From Adiantum capillus-veneris (Eukaryota > Streptophyta > Polypodiopsida > Polypodiales > Pteridaceae), in assembly GCA_014529385.2 (NCBI GenBank), contig CM043946.1:18869077-18933076 (forward strand): 64,000 bases of DNA. Reading direction: 5' to 3'. The notes under the pieces are model-generated. The model worked only from the letters and a program-made list of their open reading frames with translations. It ran no database searches and was not told the origin of the DNA. Within the stretch, counting starts at the first letter, position 1; every line of letters begins with the position of its first letter. The translations under genes were made by a program, and so were the position numbers. Positions 20,701 to 32,095 of this stretch are shown here, in pieces.

Positions 20701-21656
20701 ACCTCCTTTTCCTAAAGAGCTTGCAAAATATCCTGACTTGATTCAAGTAGAGTGGATCCATAATGCCTTGACCAATGCCAAAGCACAAGGAGAACAAATA
20801 AGCCCTAAAGAATGGGAGCATGCGCGAGGATGCTTGCGCAAGGTGAGTGTGTATATGTTATGTATGCATGTATGCAAATCACTTAATGAAATTCGATGTA
20901 ACCTCTTATGCATTGTGATTGTAGGGTCTCATTTTCAACTCCATTTGGTCCGAAGGCCGACATTTTCGCACCCGCAAGATAGATGAGCGTCGGACCACTA
21001 ATGATTGTGGCGTGATGGGAAACTTTGACACAACAACAGATGAGTTCAGATATCGTGGTACTATAGAGAGAATAATCAAAGTGGATTTCAGATCTTTTCA
21101 CAAAATCCTCTTTGAGTGTCGATGGTTTGCGGGTGAGGTCAAAAGACATGAAAATGGGCTCATTATGGTGGATTCCACCCAATTCCATCGGGGAAAAACT
21201 GACAACTTGGTGTATCCTAGTAGTTGCGAGCAGGTAATTTAGGCTATGTGCAATTAACTCAAATTAAAAATTTAAGTTATGTATATCAGTTTATTCTTAG
21301 TGTGTGACGTACAGGTCTTTTATGTGCCATGTATATTTCAAAGAAGACTTTGGTATGTCATTCCAATCACGCCGCGGGGTAGATCTATCTTTGCAGAGAC
21401 GGACATTGAGCCAGTAATTGATCCCATCATACCATCACCACAAGATGTAGAGGAAGATGTAGTAGAAGTTGAAGAAGGTCAGCCAAGCTTTGCAAATAGT
21501 CATCTTGAGGAGGAGGAAGAGGGAGAAAGCGATGATGATTCTACAGGAGGTGATGGAGAGGAGGAAGAATCTCTAAATTTGTTTATTGATTTGAATACTA
21601 TGGGTCTAAATATGGATCCTAGTGCTTGTAGAGATCTTATACAAGATGAGAATTAA
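17732..21656 (+). CDS. Tnp2 transposase of the CACTA element, multi-exon
   Basis: Exons by consensus GT-AG borders and matching phase are to 18288, 18363-19099, 19178-19821, 19901-19980, 20071-20314, 20396-20842, 20925-21233 and 21315-21656. The product has a transposase-associated Cys-rich start (LPCPCMRCKCAI), then the tnp2 core with CDTCPSCGDP, VLRHFPLIPRIQ, LASDGVN, STSWSTWPVVV, GNILLSLLIPG and LLDPMHVFKNV. A DUF4218-like region follows (WMFFLERFLKTLKDFVR, then EGWVVQEAF), then a DUF4216-like region (GTIERIIKVDF, VFYVPC) and an acidic tail. Tnp2 proteins bind element ends and catalyse cut-and-paste transposition. The donor after 19821 is TT instead of GT. No ATG is visible in frame before LPCPC because a TGA precedes it at 17729-17731, so the start codon or a first exon is unresolved. 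Confidence 0.88.
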
Positions 21657-22049
21657 AAAAACTCTCCATTCTTTCACTTGGTGGAGTATATGATTAATTT
21701 GCAAATGTTTCGTTATGTGCTTATGAATAGTATTTGTAATGGTTTTGTTGTGAGTTCAATGATTTATGTATAGAATTTTTAGAGTGAAAGAGAGATTAAG
21801 TGAAGTGAGCAAGCATTCTGGAGAGTGTAGGAGTTGTATTGGATTTAAATGGAAACCCGCGGGAGAGGGGGAAGGGGGTCCAGCCTGTCTTAGCGGTAAT
21901 GTTTGCGGCAATAATCGCGGATATTTGAGTGGTAATATTTGCGGTAAAGTGCCGCTTCTGCATCAAAACGATTCTCTCTCCTCATTTTGAATTCCTCTCT
22001 CTTGTTTTGCGGTAATGGCCCGCGGTAAACACCACGATCTCTCATAGTG
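21657..22049. repeat. Right subterminal repeats and TIR of the 12.4-kb CACTA
   Basis: GCGGTAAT-type motifs are dense at 21890-22030, and the element ends ...ATAGTG at 22049, followed by the TAG target duplication. The 3' untranslated region of tnp2 occupies the first 200 bp. Confidence 0.85.
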
Positions 22050-22052
22050 TAG

Positions 22053-24686
22053 ATCGGGCCTCGATACTAAAAAGTTGAACATGAGACGCTGAACGCTGAC
22101 AAAATCTACGTAAACCTAGCTGTACTCGCCTCCTCTGCGCTATTTGCAATCACTGCATTATTAGGACTACCCATCGCGTATGGATGTGTCAACACCGACA
22201 CTGGGAAAGCTACGTCCCTCTCACCCATAGTGCGTCCTGGCACCAACTTATAAGCCTTTAACATGAGCATATCAAAGAAATCCATATCTATCATCTCTGT
22301 CTGTGTCTCTAGGGAGTAGACCTGCTCTACCTCTACCTGCACAAATTCTGACAACATCTGTTGTGTCTCACTAGAGCACTATCGCTCTATCTCTGTCTCT
22401 ACAAAGTCTACTAGCACATCCTGCATAGCTAAATGCTTTGTCTCGTGAGCATGGTGGAGCTCGCCTGCGAAAGAGACATGTCTCGTCTCTCACTCAAAGC
22501 ATGCCAGTAATAAAATCAATACCACGCCGTCTCGAACCTCAAACACATGCATAGGATATACCAGACTACTGCGGGCTTCTCTGGCAATCACTAGTGAACC
22601 GCAATGCATCTGGAAAGATTGCTCTCTAAGCGAAGCTGACAACCAAAGTCTTCTAATTGTCTCTCTGAGATCAAGCTCTATCGCAATTGAGGAACATAGC
22701 GCACATGCCATAGCGTGTATGATGCACCACTGGGCAAAGACAAACAAACATCTCCTGCACCCTCTATGTCCAACGCCGAACCATCAACCAAGTGCACACA
22801 GCCAAGTCTCCCACTAGAAAATGTGTTGAATCACTTACGACATGGTATGACGTGGAAAGAAACATCGCTATCTAAACCATTGTGGAGAAAGTGTGTTATC
22901 CATAGATATATCTGCAACAGGTACACTTGAGGCAAGCATGACATCATCGTCACTTGCATAAACTGCCACTGTAACTGCCTCTCTAATATGTGTCAAAGCC
23001 ATATTTGCATCTCACATACATCTCCGCTGCTGTCTCATACGTTCGAAACGACGATGCCTAATGTGCCCCATGTGACCACAATGCCAACATCATACATATC
23101 GGCAAGAACGAGACCATCGTCTCTCAATGTCACACATGTATGCTACCATAAGTGAATGCCAAAATGGAAACAAAGTGGGAGATCACTTGCCCACTACACA
23201 ATCATGAAAACCATGACCAATAACATCAAAATGTTTGCATATGTATAAAACAGCTTCACAATCTGCGATCTGCAAGCGTAAACTGGGACAAACTACTCAA
23301 CCAAATGTACAACGCATAACCATATACGCAAGTAGAGAGCAAACTAGCTCAAAACGCATCCCATAAGAGAAATTTCCCGCAAAAACCTGCGAAACGTGTA
23401 ACTGGCAAAGTCTGTACACAAGCATACTCAATACTCAGAGTGGGTACAAGAACACCAAACTGGATCCAAACTGACAAAACTTGTCGAAGTGAGAGTAAAC
23501 ACTCGATTACTATCAAAGTGGGAACATATCAACCACTGTACAAGATGGCATAACACTGCAAACTTTTATGGTGAGAAGACGGGGAAAAATGAACAGAATC
23601 TCCTTTGCGAAATAAGCCAAAACTTAACGCAAACAGCAAGCCACAAAAATTGCAGATAATTGCCAGAGTGAAAGTAAACTCAACCACTAAAGTCTATAAA
23701 AGAGGACTTTAAACCATGAACCATAACACTACTCAATGCCAACGAGTAAAATGCCAAAATGACTCCACAATTTCACATACAATGGCAATCCGCACTTAAT
23801 GTACATCCACGGAGTGACCGCACATAAACAAGCACTGAAAGAGTTTCAATCTGGACACTTGATCAATGCGAAAACAATGCTCTCATTAGATCTCACCAGC
23901 ACTTAAACGTGCTCGCCAAAACGCATGTACAATGGGCATCAACCATGCGCCATAACCATATGCAAATCCATCCGCAAAGATCATAAACCGAAGCACAAAA
24001 TCACTGCCAAAGTATCTTGTGGAAACTTGTGAAAGAAGCTCGAGCATGTATGCTTAAAAAACCATGTCTCTCAAGAGACCGCTTCGATGATGGTGAGTAA
24101 ACGCCTCCGTGCTTTGTTGCCCAAATCTACCAAAAAATCCCCAAACCACAAGCTCTGCACAAGCTGAAATTGAATCTTCAGCTCATAATTTATGCACCCA
24201 ACTTGGAACACCTGTCGTGCTTCCAAAAGTGCATCAAACTCGCACACTATGCAAAAACAGAAAACCTGCAATTTTTGTATACAGTCAATCTGAGTTGAAT
24301 ATCAGCAAAATAGTAAGGAGTTTGCAAAAAATGTATTCTGCAAAGTTGTAGACCATGTCAAAATGGATGATTAACGCAGGAAAACTATTCAAATTTTTCT
24401 TCTACAAGGGAGAAAACCAATATGAAAATAGTGCTACTGTGCACACATTTTTAGGGCAGCACCTTCACTTAGACACAATCTTTCACACTGTTTTCTGAGC
24501 TTCCACAAGAGTATACATCACTCTTAGTTGAGCTCACAAGATCCCATTGCATTCTCGTCAAGATTTCAAGATTTCTTGATCTCTCCATCGCCGCCAAGCT
24601 CAAGCCGCCATAGCCAAGCTTCGCCGCTTCTGTCTCGCTGGGAAACCGTCGCGCACTCCGCAACCACCATGCACTCTGATACCACT
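22053..24686 (-). pseudogene. Internal region of the copia-like element, RNase H-like relic
   Basis: Most of this stretch is non-coding. On the minus strand near 22700-22500 one frame gives RRLWLSASLREQSFQMHC followed later by YPMHVFEVRDGVV. The order and spacing resemble the end of the copia RNase H domain (W-L-L...HCDS...K-H-I-D-V-R). The catalytic residues are largely lost. The region next to the PBS encodes nothing clear. A complete copia internal region would be over 4 kb, so gag, integrase and most of RT are deleted. Confidence 0.4.
24671..24684 (-). other. Primer-binding site, initiator-Met tRNA type
   Basis: The minus strand reads TGGTATCAGAGTGC two bases after the LTR end. This is the usual plant copia PBS complementary to the 3' end of initiator-Met tRNA. 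Confidence 0.85.
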
Positions 24687-24918
24687 TGTGAGTGCATATG
24701 TGTGTGGATACGTGCATGCGTGCACGGTGTGGGGCATGTGGGGAAGGGGAGAAGCAAGGAGAGACCGTGTGGGTGGAGCAACCTCTGGAAGTCTCAGTGT
24801 ATGAGTGAGGTGCTCCTTATTCTTATGTATAGAAAGAATAAGGGAGTGTGTATACATAGAGGGCGGTCGGACACTGGACGTTCGGCTCAGGCAAAGGCGC
24901 AGCGCCTTTATCCCAACA
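24687..24918 (-). repeat. 5' LTR of the copia-like element
   Basis: On the minus strand the LTR begins TGTTGGGATAAA at 24918 and ends CTCACA at 24687. It is similar along its length to 8862-9071 and 9124-9315. Confidence 0.85.
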
Positions 24919-26235
24919 CTTCTGGCCATTGCAAGCCCCATAATGGGTCTTGAACATTATTGTGTGATAAATACTCTTGGTTTGTGGATTGTCGAAATGC
25001 CTGCGTTTGGGTCATCTCTAGGATTTCCACTCGAGGCTCGACTTGCCGATGGCATTAAATGCTTTCCCAACCCTTCAAAAATCCTCTTCACCAAAAATCT
25101 TTCAATGTCATTTAAGTGAAACTGGGTAGCCAGTTGATCTTCTTCTTTCCATATCTTACTGCTGTCATCCCAAAAATGGGCCAACCGTCGAAGACCTTTG
25201 TTATTCACCTTTCTAGCTATTTCTTTCCAAAATGAGTTAAATAGTGCAACACCTACTTTGGATAGCTAAGGGGACCAGTTTTTTTATGGAATTCTGAAAA
25301 TATTTAGCTAACTCTCCCCATTCCAGGGCCTTCATTTCTTTGGTACGCTTACGCACAAGCTCCCCTATGTTGCCACCTAGTCGCAATTGACCATCTAGGG
25401 GCCAGTAATTTGTCATGAGTTCTATCCCTTTCCATGCCCCCATTGGGAGACAAGCTTTGCCTTGTCCATCATATCCTTTGTCATGATAGCCCATGCCTGC
25501 TCTTGTCTTGCGATTCAAACAAAAAAATTGGCACATTGGGAAGGGTCAAATGATCATTTTCTCAAAATGAGATCATTCTTGAATTATTTATGCCGCACTT
25601 TGACCTCGAGGTAGTGGAAAAAGTTTGCACAATTTCCAAGGTCTTCCTGATCACCTGGGGGTAGGCTTTCAAAAATAACAAGGAATCGTCTGTGAAGAGC
25701 GTCACCAAGACTTGGTCATTATTGGGTAAGGATAACCCTTGAATTTTCCCTCTCACAACATTCTATAGTAATTTTTTTGAGTCCAAATGGACCTTGGCTG
25801 GTTACTCAACGCCTGGTTCCTTATCCGATCGGTGCACCTGATTGCCCTCCAAAACCCGTCAGGTAGACCTGTTTGTCCCAACACAATGCCCCTTCCCACG
25901 TAGCCATCAAAAGGGAAACTCTTTCCTGAGCTCTTACTAAGATCCTTTCCCATGAGCCAAGAAAGTTAGCCCTGATCGGCTAGCACAAAAGGATTTCCCA
26001 TGGAATCTACATGCATCTTTTGGGCATTGGACAAAGCTACAAGAAATTTCACTCAAGGCTTTCTATTCAAGCTACCCAAGTGCCATCATGGGGTAAAGTT
26101 TGTGTGTACTCACCTACCATGACAATATCTTGTAAACACACAAAATCTAGCTATTTGTGCACCATGGACATGTCGTTTGTAAAAGAGTTAAGACACTGCC
26201 ATTGAAAATTTGTAAGACCTCTCTTGTTGGCATTC
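24919..26235 (-). pseudogene. LINE relic, 5' and RT part
   Basis: On the minus strand an endonuclease-start-like stretch (NFQWQCLNSF...DFVCLQD) lies near 26210-26130. The RT motif GLSLPNNDQVLVTLFTDDS, a YADD-box variant, is at 25735-25680. The post-RT segment NNKGLRRLAHFWDD with GLGKHLMPS and PNAGISTIHKPRVF is at 25208-24965. Large parts between endonuclease and RT are deleted, and many stops occur. The piece stops at the copia-like insertion and continues at 8861. Intact relatives use endonuclease plus RT for target-primed reverse transcription. Confidence 0.8.
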
Positions 26236-26239
26236 ATCA

Positions 26240-27130
26240 CTAGCACAATAATTGATATTTATGCCATGCCTACACCACAAGCATCAACACAAACAAGTCG
26301 CTTGCATAGCTCCACTTCGACGGGAGGAGATGAAAACAAAAATGAAGACCAAAAAGAACAAGAAGACACATTTGACTACAATGAAAAATTTGACAACAAC
26401 ACCAAAGTAAGCAAAGGCAGGGGGATCATTCCTCCTACTACACAAACACACTAGCACCATTTGGTACTAAAGATGTTCTCCAAACACAACATTTTGACTT
26501 TTGTATTTTTCCACCAAATTTGACTGTTGCTTTGTCCTACTACCTTGTTGACCACTATTCTCAAGGCGAGGAAACTTTGACATCCTCAACCTGGTTGAAA
26601 ATTCTCCAGGGAGGATATTTGACCTACCTACATCCTATTGGTACTAGTTCTCTAGGGGAGGTACATTACTTTTTGAGCCTATCTAGATGGGAAACTTAGA
26701 CCCCACTAGAAGACCATTGGACTTTGGTGTTCTCAAACACAAAAGGTGAGGCTTGTTAGGACTTGTTCCTTGATCACACCTCCTCATGGGAGACATCTCT
26801 TGCACACTGTGACTAGATACATTGAGCCTATGACTAGCTACTTTGCCTAGCTAGCTACTTTGCCTAGCTTCAGTATATGCTTGCATACACTACCTTTTGA
26901 CCCTTGGCTCCTCCATATACACCCCCATATGAGCATCCAAGTGCTAGCTAGTTGATTTACACCTCTAGAGGTTGCCCAACACATCACCAATGATGTCACA
27001 AAGATGCCCTTTGATTTGCTCTATAAAAGAAGCCCTCTTGTACTCACAATGTATCTTGAATCAATCAATCCTAGCACTCTATTTTCATCTCTCTATTATG
27101 TATGATTAATGTCTAAGTCTTCATTGCTCA
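26240..27130. other. No confirmed gene; possible LTR-like remnant
   Basis: No coding region is recognised. From about 26751 (TGTTAGGACTTG) to about 27110 the sequence has an LTR-like build: TG start, TATAAAAG at 27022-27029 and a CAATCAATCC stretch. No second copy, PBS or TSD is visible, so this stays speculative. Confidence 0.3.
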
Positions 27131-29250
27131 CTCCGGAGGTAGCTAAAATTTTGAATTACCATTGATAAGGGGGGAATTAAGAGAGACTATTGGAAAACTT
27201 AAGCCTAGCAAAACACCTGGGTTGGATGGTGTGCCCAATAAATTTTAGTCCTTGTACCAAGATTTTCTAACATGTTTCCTAATGCTGATATGGAAAGAGA
27301 CCCAAGCACATGGAGCCCTCTTCCCCTTAATAAATGTTGGTGACACCAAACTAATTCATGAAAAAGGCTCAAGTGAGGAGCTTTCTAACTCGAGAACTTG
27401 ACTACTATGTATAAGATCCTCTCTCTGTCTTTAGCTAGAAGATTAAGTGCTTTGATGAATCAATTTATTCTTAAAGAGTAGAAAAGGGTTCATAAAGGGA
27501 AAGTTCTTATTGGATGCTATCATCTCTCTGTGGGAAGGAATGAATTATGTTAAAGAGTCAGAGCATGATTAAATTGAATGGGATTTTGTGCTTTAGAGTC
27601 TACATGACATTGTTTTGGGTAGAAAATTCATGAGCTTTGCTCATTTACTGCTTGGAAATGCATATGCTAGAATTTCTATTAATGAGTCTTTAACTAAAGC
27701 CATTCCTTTGTACAAGTCCATAAGGCAGGGTTGCCCTTTATCTCCCTTGTTATATGCAATTCCTTATGATGATTTGGGACGGTTAGTCAAGGATTTCCTC
27801 CAAAAAGACCTCTTGCATGGAATCGGTATTGAAGGTTCTATTGATAAGCTTTGTCTTCAATAGTTTGCAGATGACACCAATGCTATTGTTAGGAATAATA
27901 AATAGTCTATTGAGGGGTTTGGGAATGCCTAAACCTTTTTTTTCAGGCCAATGGATATGTTATAAACCATGCAAAAATAGTGCCCTGAAATTTTTTAATC
28001 AGGAGAATCATTCATCATTTCGAGCTTAAGGATTACAAGTCTTGGACATGTCTCTCCTTGGAAGAGATTTTAACCTTTAGTGATAATTTTCCCCAAAGGG
28101 CTTTGAAATTGTTTGCAAATTCTGGAAATCATGGAACATCAAGAAATCGAGTTGGTCCCCAGGTAGAATCTCTCTTGTTTTGGATGCAATACTCCATCTA
28201 GTTTAGGTGGATGGCTAATGCCAGTAAGTGCCAAATGTCCAAAAGGGCAGATAAACATTTTAGAGCAAGATTGAGATGCTAGAAAGATGTATTTAAGGAT
28301 GGAGTGTGGTTATCACAAGAGCAACTCCTTCAACATTTTGGAGTATCTCAAGGATGTGATGAATTGGTGATGCTCAAAGTGCAAGCTATTCAAATCCATC
28401 TGCAGAGATGTTGTAAGGGGCATCTTCCCTCCCCCTCCCTGCTTAAAGTTTTCTCCAACATTTATTTTCACAAGCGGGAGATAGAGCAGATGGACCTCAT
28501 TTTGGTATCCAAGCTTAACAGGAAATGGAAACCTGCTTGGAGTGGGAAACATTGGTCTTATAGGTTCAGGTGTATATGGGCATATCCTTTGTCCATAAAA
28601 CAATGATGCCTGATGTGGCTTTATTATCTTACACCAAGGGATGTGGATAGGTATCAAAGACAAGCAAATTGGGATCTTTGATGGTTTGTGCCAAAGGTGT
28701 AAGGTATATGAAGAATCTTTGTCCCACTTATTCATGGGTTGTAAATATAACACTCACATCAAGGCTGAACTCCTCAAAATATGTTCTATTCACCCGTCCA
28801 AACTCACTTGGATATCTATTTTGTTGGGTGGATGTAGCTTCATTATATCCCTCTCTAGACATGCATTAGAGGGTTCTTCTGTTGGCATATTTGTCTTGAA
28901 AGAAACAAGGTTGTTTTTGGAACCCCTTTCTCTGCTTCTGTTGTTCCTTTATCCCATAGTTTTTAAAAAGTTATGGCAGAAATGGCTAGTTGAGTTCATG
29001 AGGCAGCTTCAATTGATGCCAAGCTGATGCAAGAATGTCTCAGGTAAGATGGAGGACTGTTATCTTGTCTTTGCATGATCCTCTTGAATTCCAAGCCATT
29101 ACCGATTATCTTTTTTGTGGTAACCTCCCGGGATGTTTTTTTTTTCTGGCCATTCTTCTATTAGCTAGGATTTCCCGTGTTCTTCCTTAGGGGATTTTGT
29201 ATACTTCACTTTTTCATAATTTAATCTTTATTGTTCTCTCAAAAAGAAAA
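27130..29250 (+). pseudogene. LINE relic with RT and zinc-binding region
   Basis: The plus-strand frames give SKTPGLDGVPN-like sequence near 27200 and a palm segment with SIRQGCPLSPLLYAIPYDD (about 27718-27775). A catalytic FADD-type box follows at 27867-27890, just after a TAG stop. The RT zinc-binding segment at about 28690-28760 reads CQRCKVYEESLSHLFMGC, matching C-x2-C-x7-8-H-x4-C. The tail from 29050 is AT-rich and ends in CTCAAAAAGAAAA. Many stops and frameshifts break the ORF. Its 3' end lacks the ACTCAC hairpin seen in other LINEs here, so it is a different subfamily. Confidence 0.85.
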
Positions 29251-29787
29251 TATCTCTCAATTAACTTTCTCACCTACTACTACACATACTGGCTCCACTT
29301 CACCTTATTGCAGCGAATCTTTTCAGATTTCCATCTTTGCAAAATTAAAGTCCTCTCACCTAGTTCTCGTGTAGCCCCACCCCCCCCAAAAAAACCATCC
29401 TCCGCTTCTTCTGTCGAATCACGGGCACACCCCCGCCTTCCTCCTCCCCTCCTCTTGCAAGCCTGTGCAGGCGTCCCCCCCCAGCTTGTAATGATCATGT
29501 TGTCGCACGTCTTGCTGCACCCACAATTATTGCCAGCGTAAGGCAAGATTTCAGAATGCCTGGACAAAGCTCTCGACCATCGTTGCTCGCATGATCTATA
29601 AAATAAGGGAAGACAGTTGAATGATGTGCAGGACTTGGTACTATAAATCATGCAAGAGACAGACAACCCAGCACATCATTGAATGCAGCATCATAGGGCG
29701 AGAGAGAGAGGAAAAGAAGAAGGAGAAATCTATCGCCTACTGAGCTGCAGTAATGAGATTGAGCTGCCATTCATCACGTCGGTCCAA

Positions 29788-29826
<39 letters not shown>

Positions 29827-30150
29827 ACAGCCTTGGTTCCTCGCTATCACCACCCAATCGCTTGTGCCCTTGGTTATCATGTGTGTTGTGTGCCTCACGA
29901 AATAGCTAGCAAGGAGTAGCCTTTCTCTTTTTGTATTAGAGGGAATCTCGTAACATTCCCCCTAATACTAATTGATCTAAAATCGTGTCTGTTACTATGA
30001 AATCAGAAAAACACTCATCTAATTAAACCACCCTCTAGAAAAGTGAAACCCAAAAAGCTAACAATGAAAACGACAGGCAATCAAGTGAAGCAAAAGCAAG
30101 ATTGTATTGAGATTAAAATACGAGTCATGAGCGACTAAGCTAAAATTATG
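29251..30150. other. No recognisable gene; (CT)n at 29791-29825
   Basis: Short open frames occur on both strands without domain signatures. A CT array lies at 29791-29825, and AT-rich sequence follows to 30150. Confidence 0.5.
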
Positions 30151-30360
30151 GTCCTAATGGCACTCAGTACAGTACATAGTGCAAGGAAACCATAAAAAAT
30201 CGGTATTACTTAATCAAGGTAACAAGAATGTAAAGAAACTCTAAAGAAGAAGCAACCTCTAGGCCTAAAGAAAGGTAATGAATACAAATGTGTAAGTGCA
30301 CACTCGGCCATCGCTTTATATAAACAAGAAAGATCTTTTTTGACTTTCCGTAACTATACC

Positions 30361-30823
30361 ATCAAAGTCCACGATTGGGGGGCGACCAATCCGAGCCGTG
30401 CATTTACTGCACTTTCTTGTGCAGAATTCAGAGGGTGTCGGTTGGATGTATACCAACTCAACATACACAATGTCAGGCAACACCAGTAGCCTGCGCACCA
30501 ATGATTGCTTGGCACATTAACGTGCGGAATGACTCGACTGCTGCCACCTCAGCAGCCACAATATATATGCTTCCCCCCCATGAAACCATGCCAACTCAGC
30601 GTTCGAAAATTGGAATTTAGATCACGAACCTGTGTTGTAACTGTCGTCTGTACATGTGCAGCACTGTTGCAGTGTGCCTTCGTGTCATGCGGCAAGCCAC
30701 TATTGGCCCCCACTCCCCTGGACCTTTGATGACCGGGAATGGTCGCTTAGTGACCATTCCCCGATCGGCGGAAGCCGGGAGCACTGATTACAGGAATGGT
30801 CACTAAGCGGCCATTCCCTACCC
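30361..30823. mobile_element. Insertion within repeat copy 1
   Basis: The 463 bp have no counterpart in the paralogous copy at 31.8-32.1 kb. TACC is present at both junctions, a possible target duplication with one extra C on the right. No convincing terminal inverted repeat or coding region is seen. Two related palindromes lie near its right end. Confidence 0.5.
30736..30817. repeat. Pair of palindromes with GGAATGGTC arms
   Basis: Positions 30736-30760 and 30793-30817 are each 25-bp imperfect palindromes (arms GGAATGGTC and GACCATTCC around a 7-base centre). They are nearly reverse complements of each other, so alternative hairpins can form. Confidence 0.85.
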
Positions 30824-31044
30824 TTCACTTCTGCATTTGAAAATTCTTGAAAGATTTTGTACTTTTCCGAGACTGGCCGGACCATAGTCAACTTTGGAGG
30901 CTTCTTGTGCTCTAAATTTCTAACCCTTCACACAAGCAAAGACCATTGTCACTCTCAAACGCTTTGGCCAAAACTTGCATTTAATGACACGTGGCACCAG
31001 ACTCTCATCACCTTTTTCAAGTTAACTTTAGATTGAAATTCCAT

Positions 31045-31069
31045 TCTCTCTCTCTCTCTCTCTCTCTAG

Positions 31070-31139
<70 letters not shown>
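31045..31139. repeat. (CT)n-(TA)n-(GA)n compound inverted repeat
   Basis: CT (31045-31068), TA (31072-31118) and GA (31119-31139) arrays form one nearly perfect inverted repeat of about 95 bp that could extrude as a cruciform or fold as a long hairpin. Confidence 0.95.
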
Positions 31140-31657
31140 CTATTGCTCCTTTCTTGTGAATACCCCGCTACATCAACACTACCGCCATCAACCATAACCA
31201 GTGTTTGGGAAGAATCATTTTTCTAAACATACAAAATTTCTTTCCTTGGTTTTGTCAAGAGGTTTTTTTTTTTAAATTAGGTTATTTTTTGGGGTTCTAC
31301 ACTATTTTTCTCTATTTTGGGATATAATTTCTCCTTTTCTACTCGCCCTCAACTGGCATTTTTGAAATTAAAAACGACAGGATATTAAGCTAAGACACAT
31401 TTTTCCTGAACACTGACAATAACCATTATTAGCTATCCACAATAGAGGTGTGTTAGCTTTTCATGAGCCCATTTTCCATTACCATGGCCAAATATAGGGG
31501 TAGTTGGGTGCACCACCACCTACAATAGCTGCAATGCAATGGGAAGGATTGAATGAGTTGGGTTAGAAAAACACACACAGGCTCACTCCTAACTCCACAT
31601 GCTGGAGTTGCCACAAAGGAAGGATGCAAAAAGAGTCAAATATCTCTCTCTCCCCCT

Positions 31658-31701
<44 letters not shown>

Positions 31702-31834
31702 AACGCATGGCATCTCCCTCAGTCTCACCTCAGCTCCACGTGCAATCACTCCTTTTTTTCCATCCTCAAACCCATGAGAGAATCTTCATTGATTCTATCT
31801 AATTAGGTCCTTTTCGGAAATTGGTCGGGCCTAC
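31140..31834. other. No recognisable gene; (CT)n at 31660-31700
   Basis: The sequence is AT-rich, with a CT array. The open frames at 31553-31806 are created by the CT array. Confidence 0.5.
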
Positions 31835-32095
31835 TGGCACTCAGTATTGTACATAGTGCAAGGAAACCAACCATAAACAAGAATGTAAAGAAACTCTAAA
31901 GAAGAAGAAAACTCTAGGCCTAAAAAAAGGTAATGTATACAAATGTGGAAACGCACACTCGACCATCGCTTTATATGAACAAGAAAAATCTTTTTTGACT
32001 TTCCATTTCCATTAAGCTTATTTTCCTAAACTATACCTTCACTTCTGCATTTGAAAAATCTTGAAAGATTTTTTATTTTTCGAGACTGGCCGGAC
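31835..32095. repeat. Unknown repeat, copy 2, uninterrupted
   Basis: This stretch matches 30155-30360 joined to 30824-30888. It keeps TTTATATGAACAAG and GAGACTGGCCGGACC and lacks the 463-bp insertion. Confidence 0.75.

Larger units (their letters stand above)
9611..22049. mobile_element. CACTA (En/Spm) transposon, 12.4 kb, with tnpA and tnp2
   Basis: The left end begins CACTATAACATATGCG and the right end, reverse complemented, begins CACTATGAGAGATCG. Both are followed about 31 bp in by CATTACCGCAAAA. The flanking trinucleotide TAG is present on both sides (9608-9610 and 22050-22052), matching the 3-bp target duplication of CACTA elements. Subterminal ATTACCGC-type repeats are dense at 9640-9830, 17390-17450 and 21890-22030. 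The element carries a minus-strand tnpA-like gene and a plus-strand tnp2 gene, divergently arranged. It holds a second CACTA element (12944-16692), so about 8.7 kb is its own sequence. The outer TIRs are imperfect beyond CACTAT. Confidence 0.9.
8862..24918 (-). mobile_element. Copia-like LTR element, degenerate, split by CACTA insertions
   Basis: Similar sequences of 210-232 bp, running TGTTGGGATAAA...GAGTGC...CTCA on the minus strand, flank the region. At the right end the minus-strand LTR is followed directly by TGGTATCAGAGTGC (24684-24671), the usual primer-binding site for initiator-Met tRNA. At the left end a purine tract (AAGTGGGAGTT) precedes the LTR. Flanking pentamers CTTCC (8857-8861) and CTTCT (24919-24923) look like a slightly diverged target duplication. 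Removing the CACTA insertion leaves about 2.9 kb of internal DNA with almost no coding capacity, so this is an internally deleted, non-autonomous copy. Confidence 0.75.
30155..30890. repeat. Unknown repeat, copy 1, interrupted
   Basis: Positions 30155-30360 and 30824-30888 match 31835-32038 and 32039-32095. Copy 1 carries about 463 extra bases between CTATACC and TTCACTTCTG that are absent from copy 2. The type of repeat is unknown. A TATATAA motif near 30317 may be a promoter relic. Confidence 0.75.

Noticed and set aside
21279-21656. Separate acidic-protein gene
   Set aside because: It joins in phase to the tnp2 exon ending at 21233 through a consensus intron and contains the end of the DUF4216-like region, so it is the last tnp2 exon.
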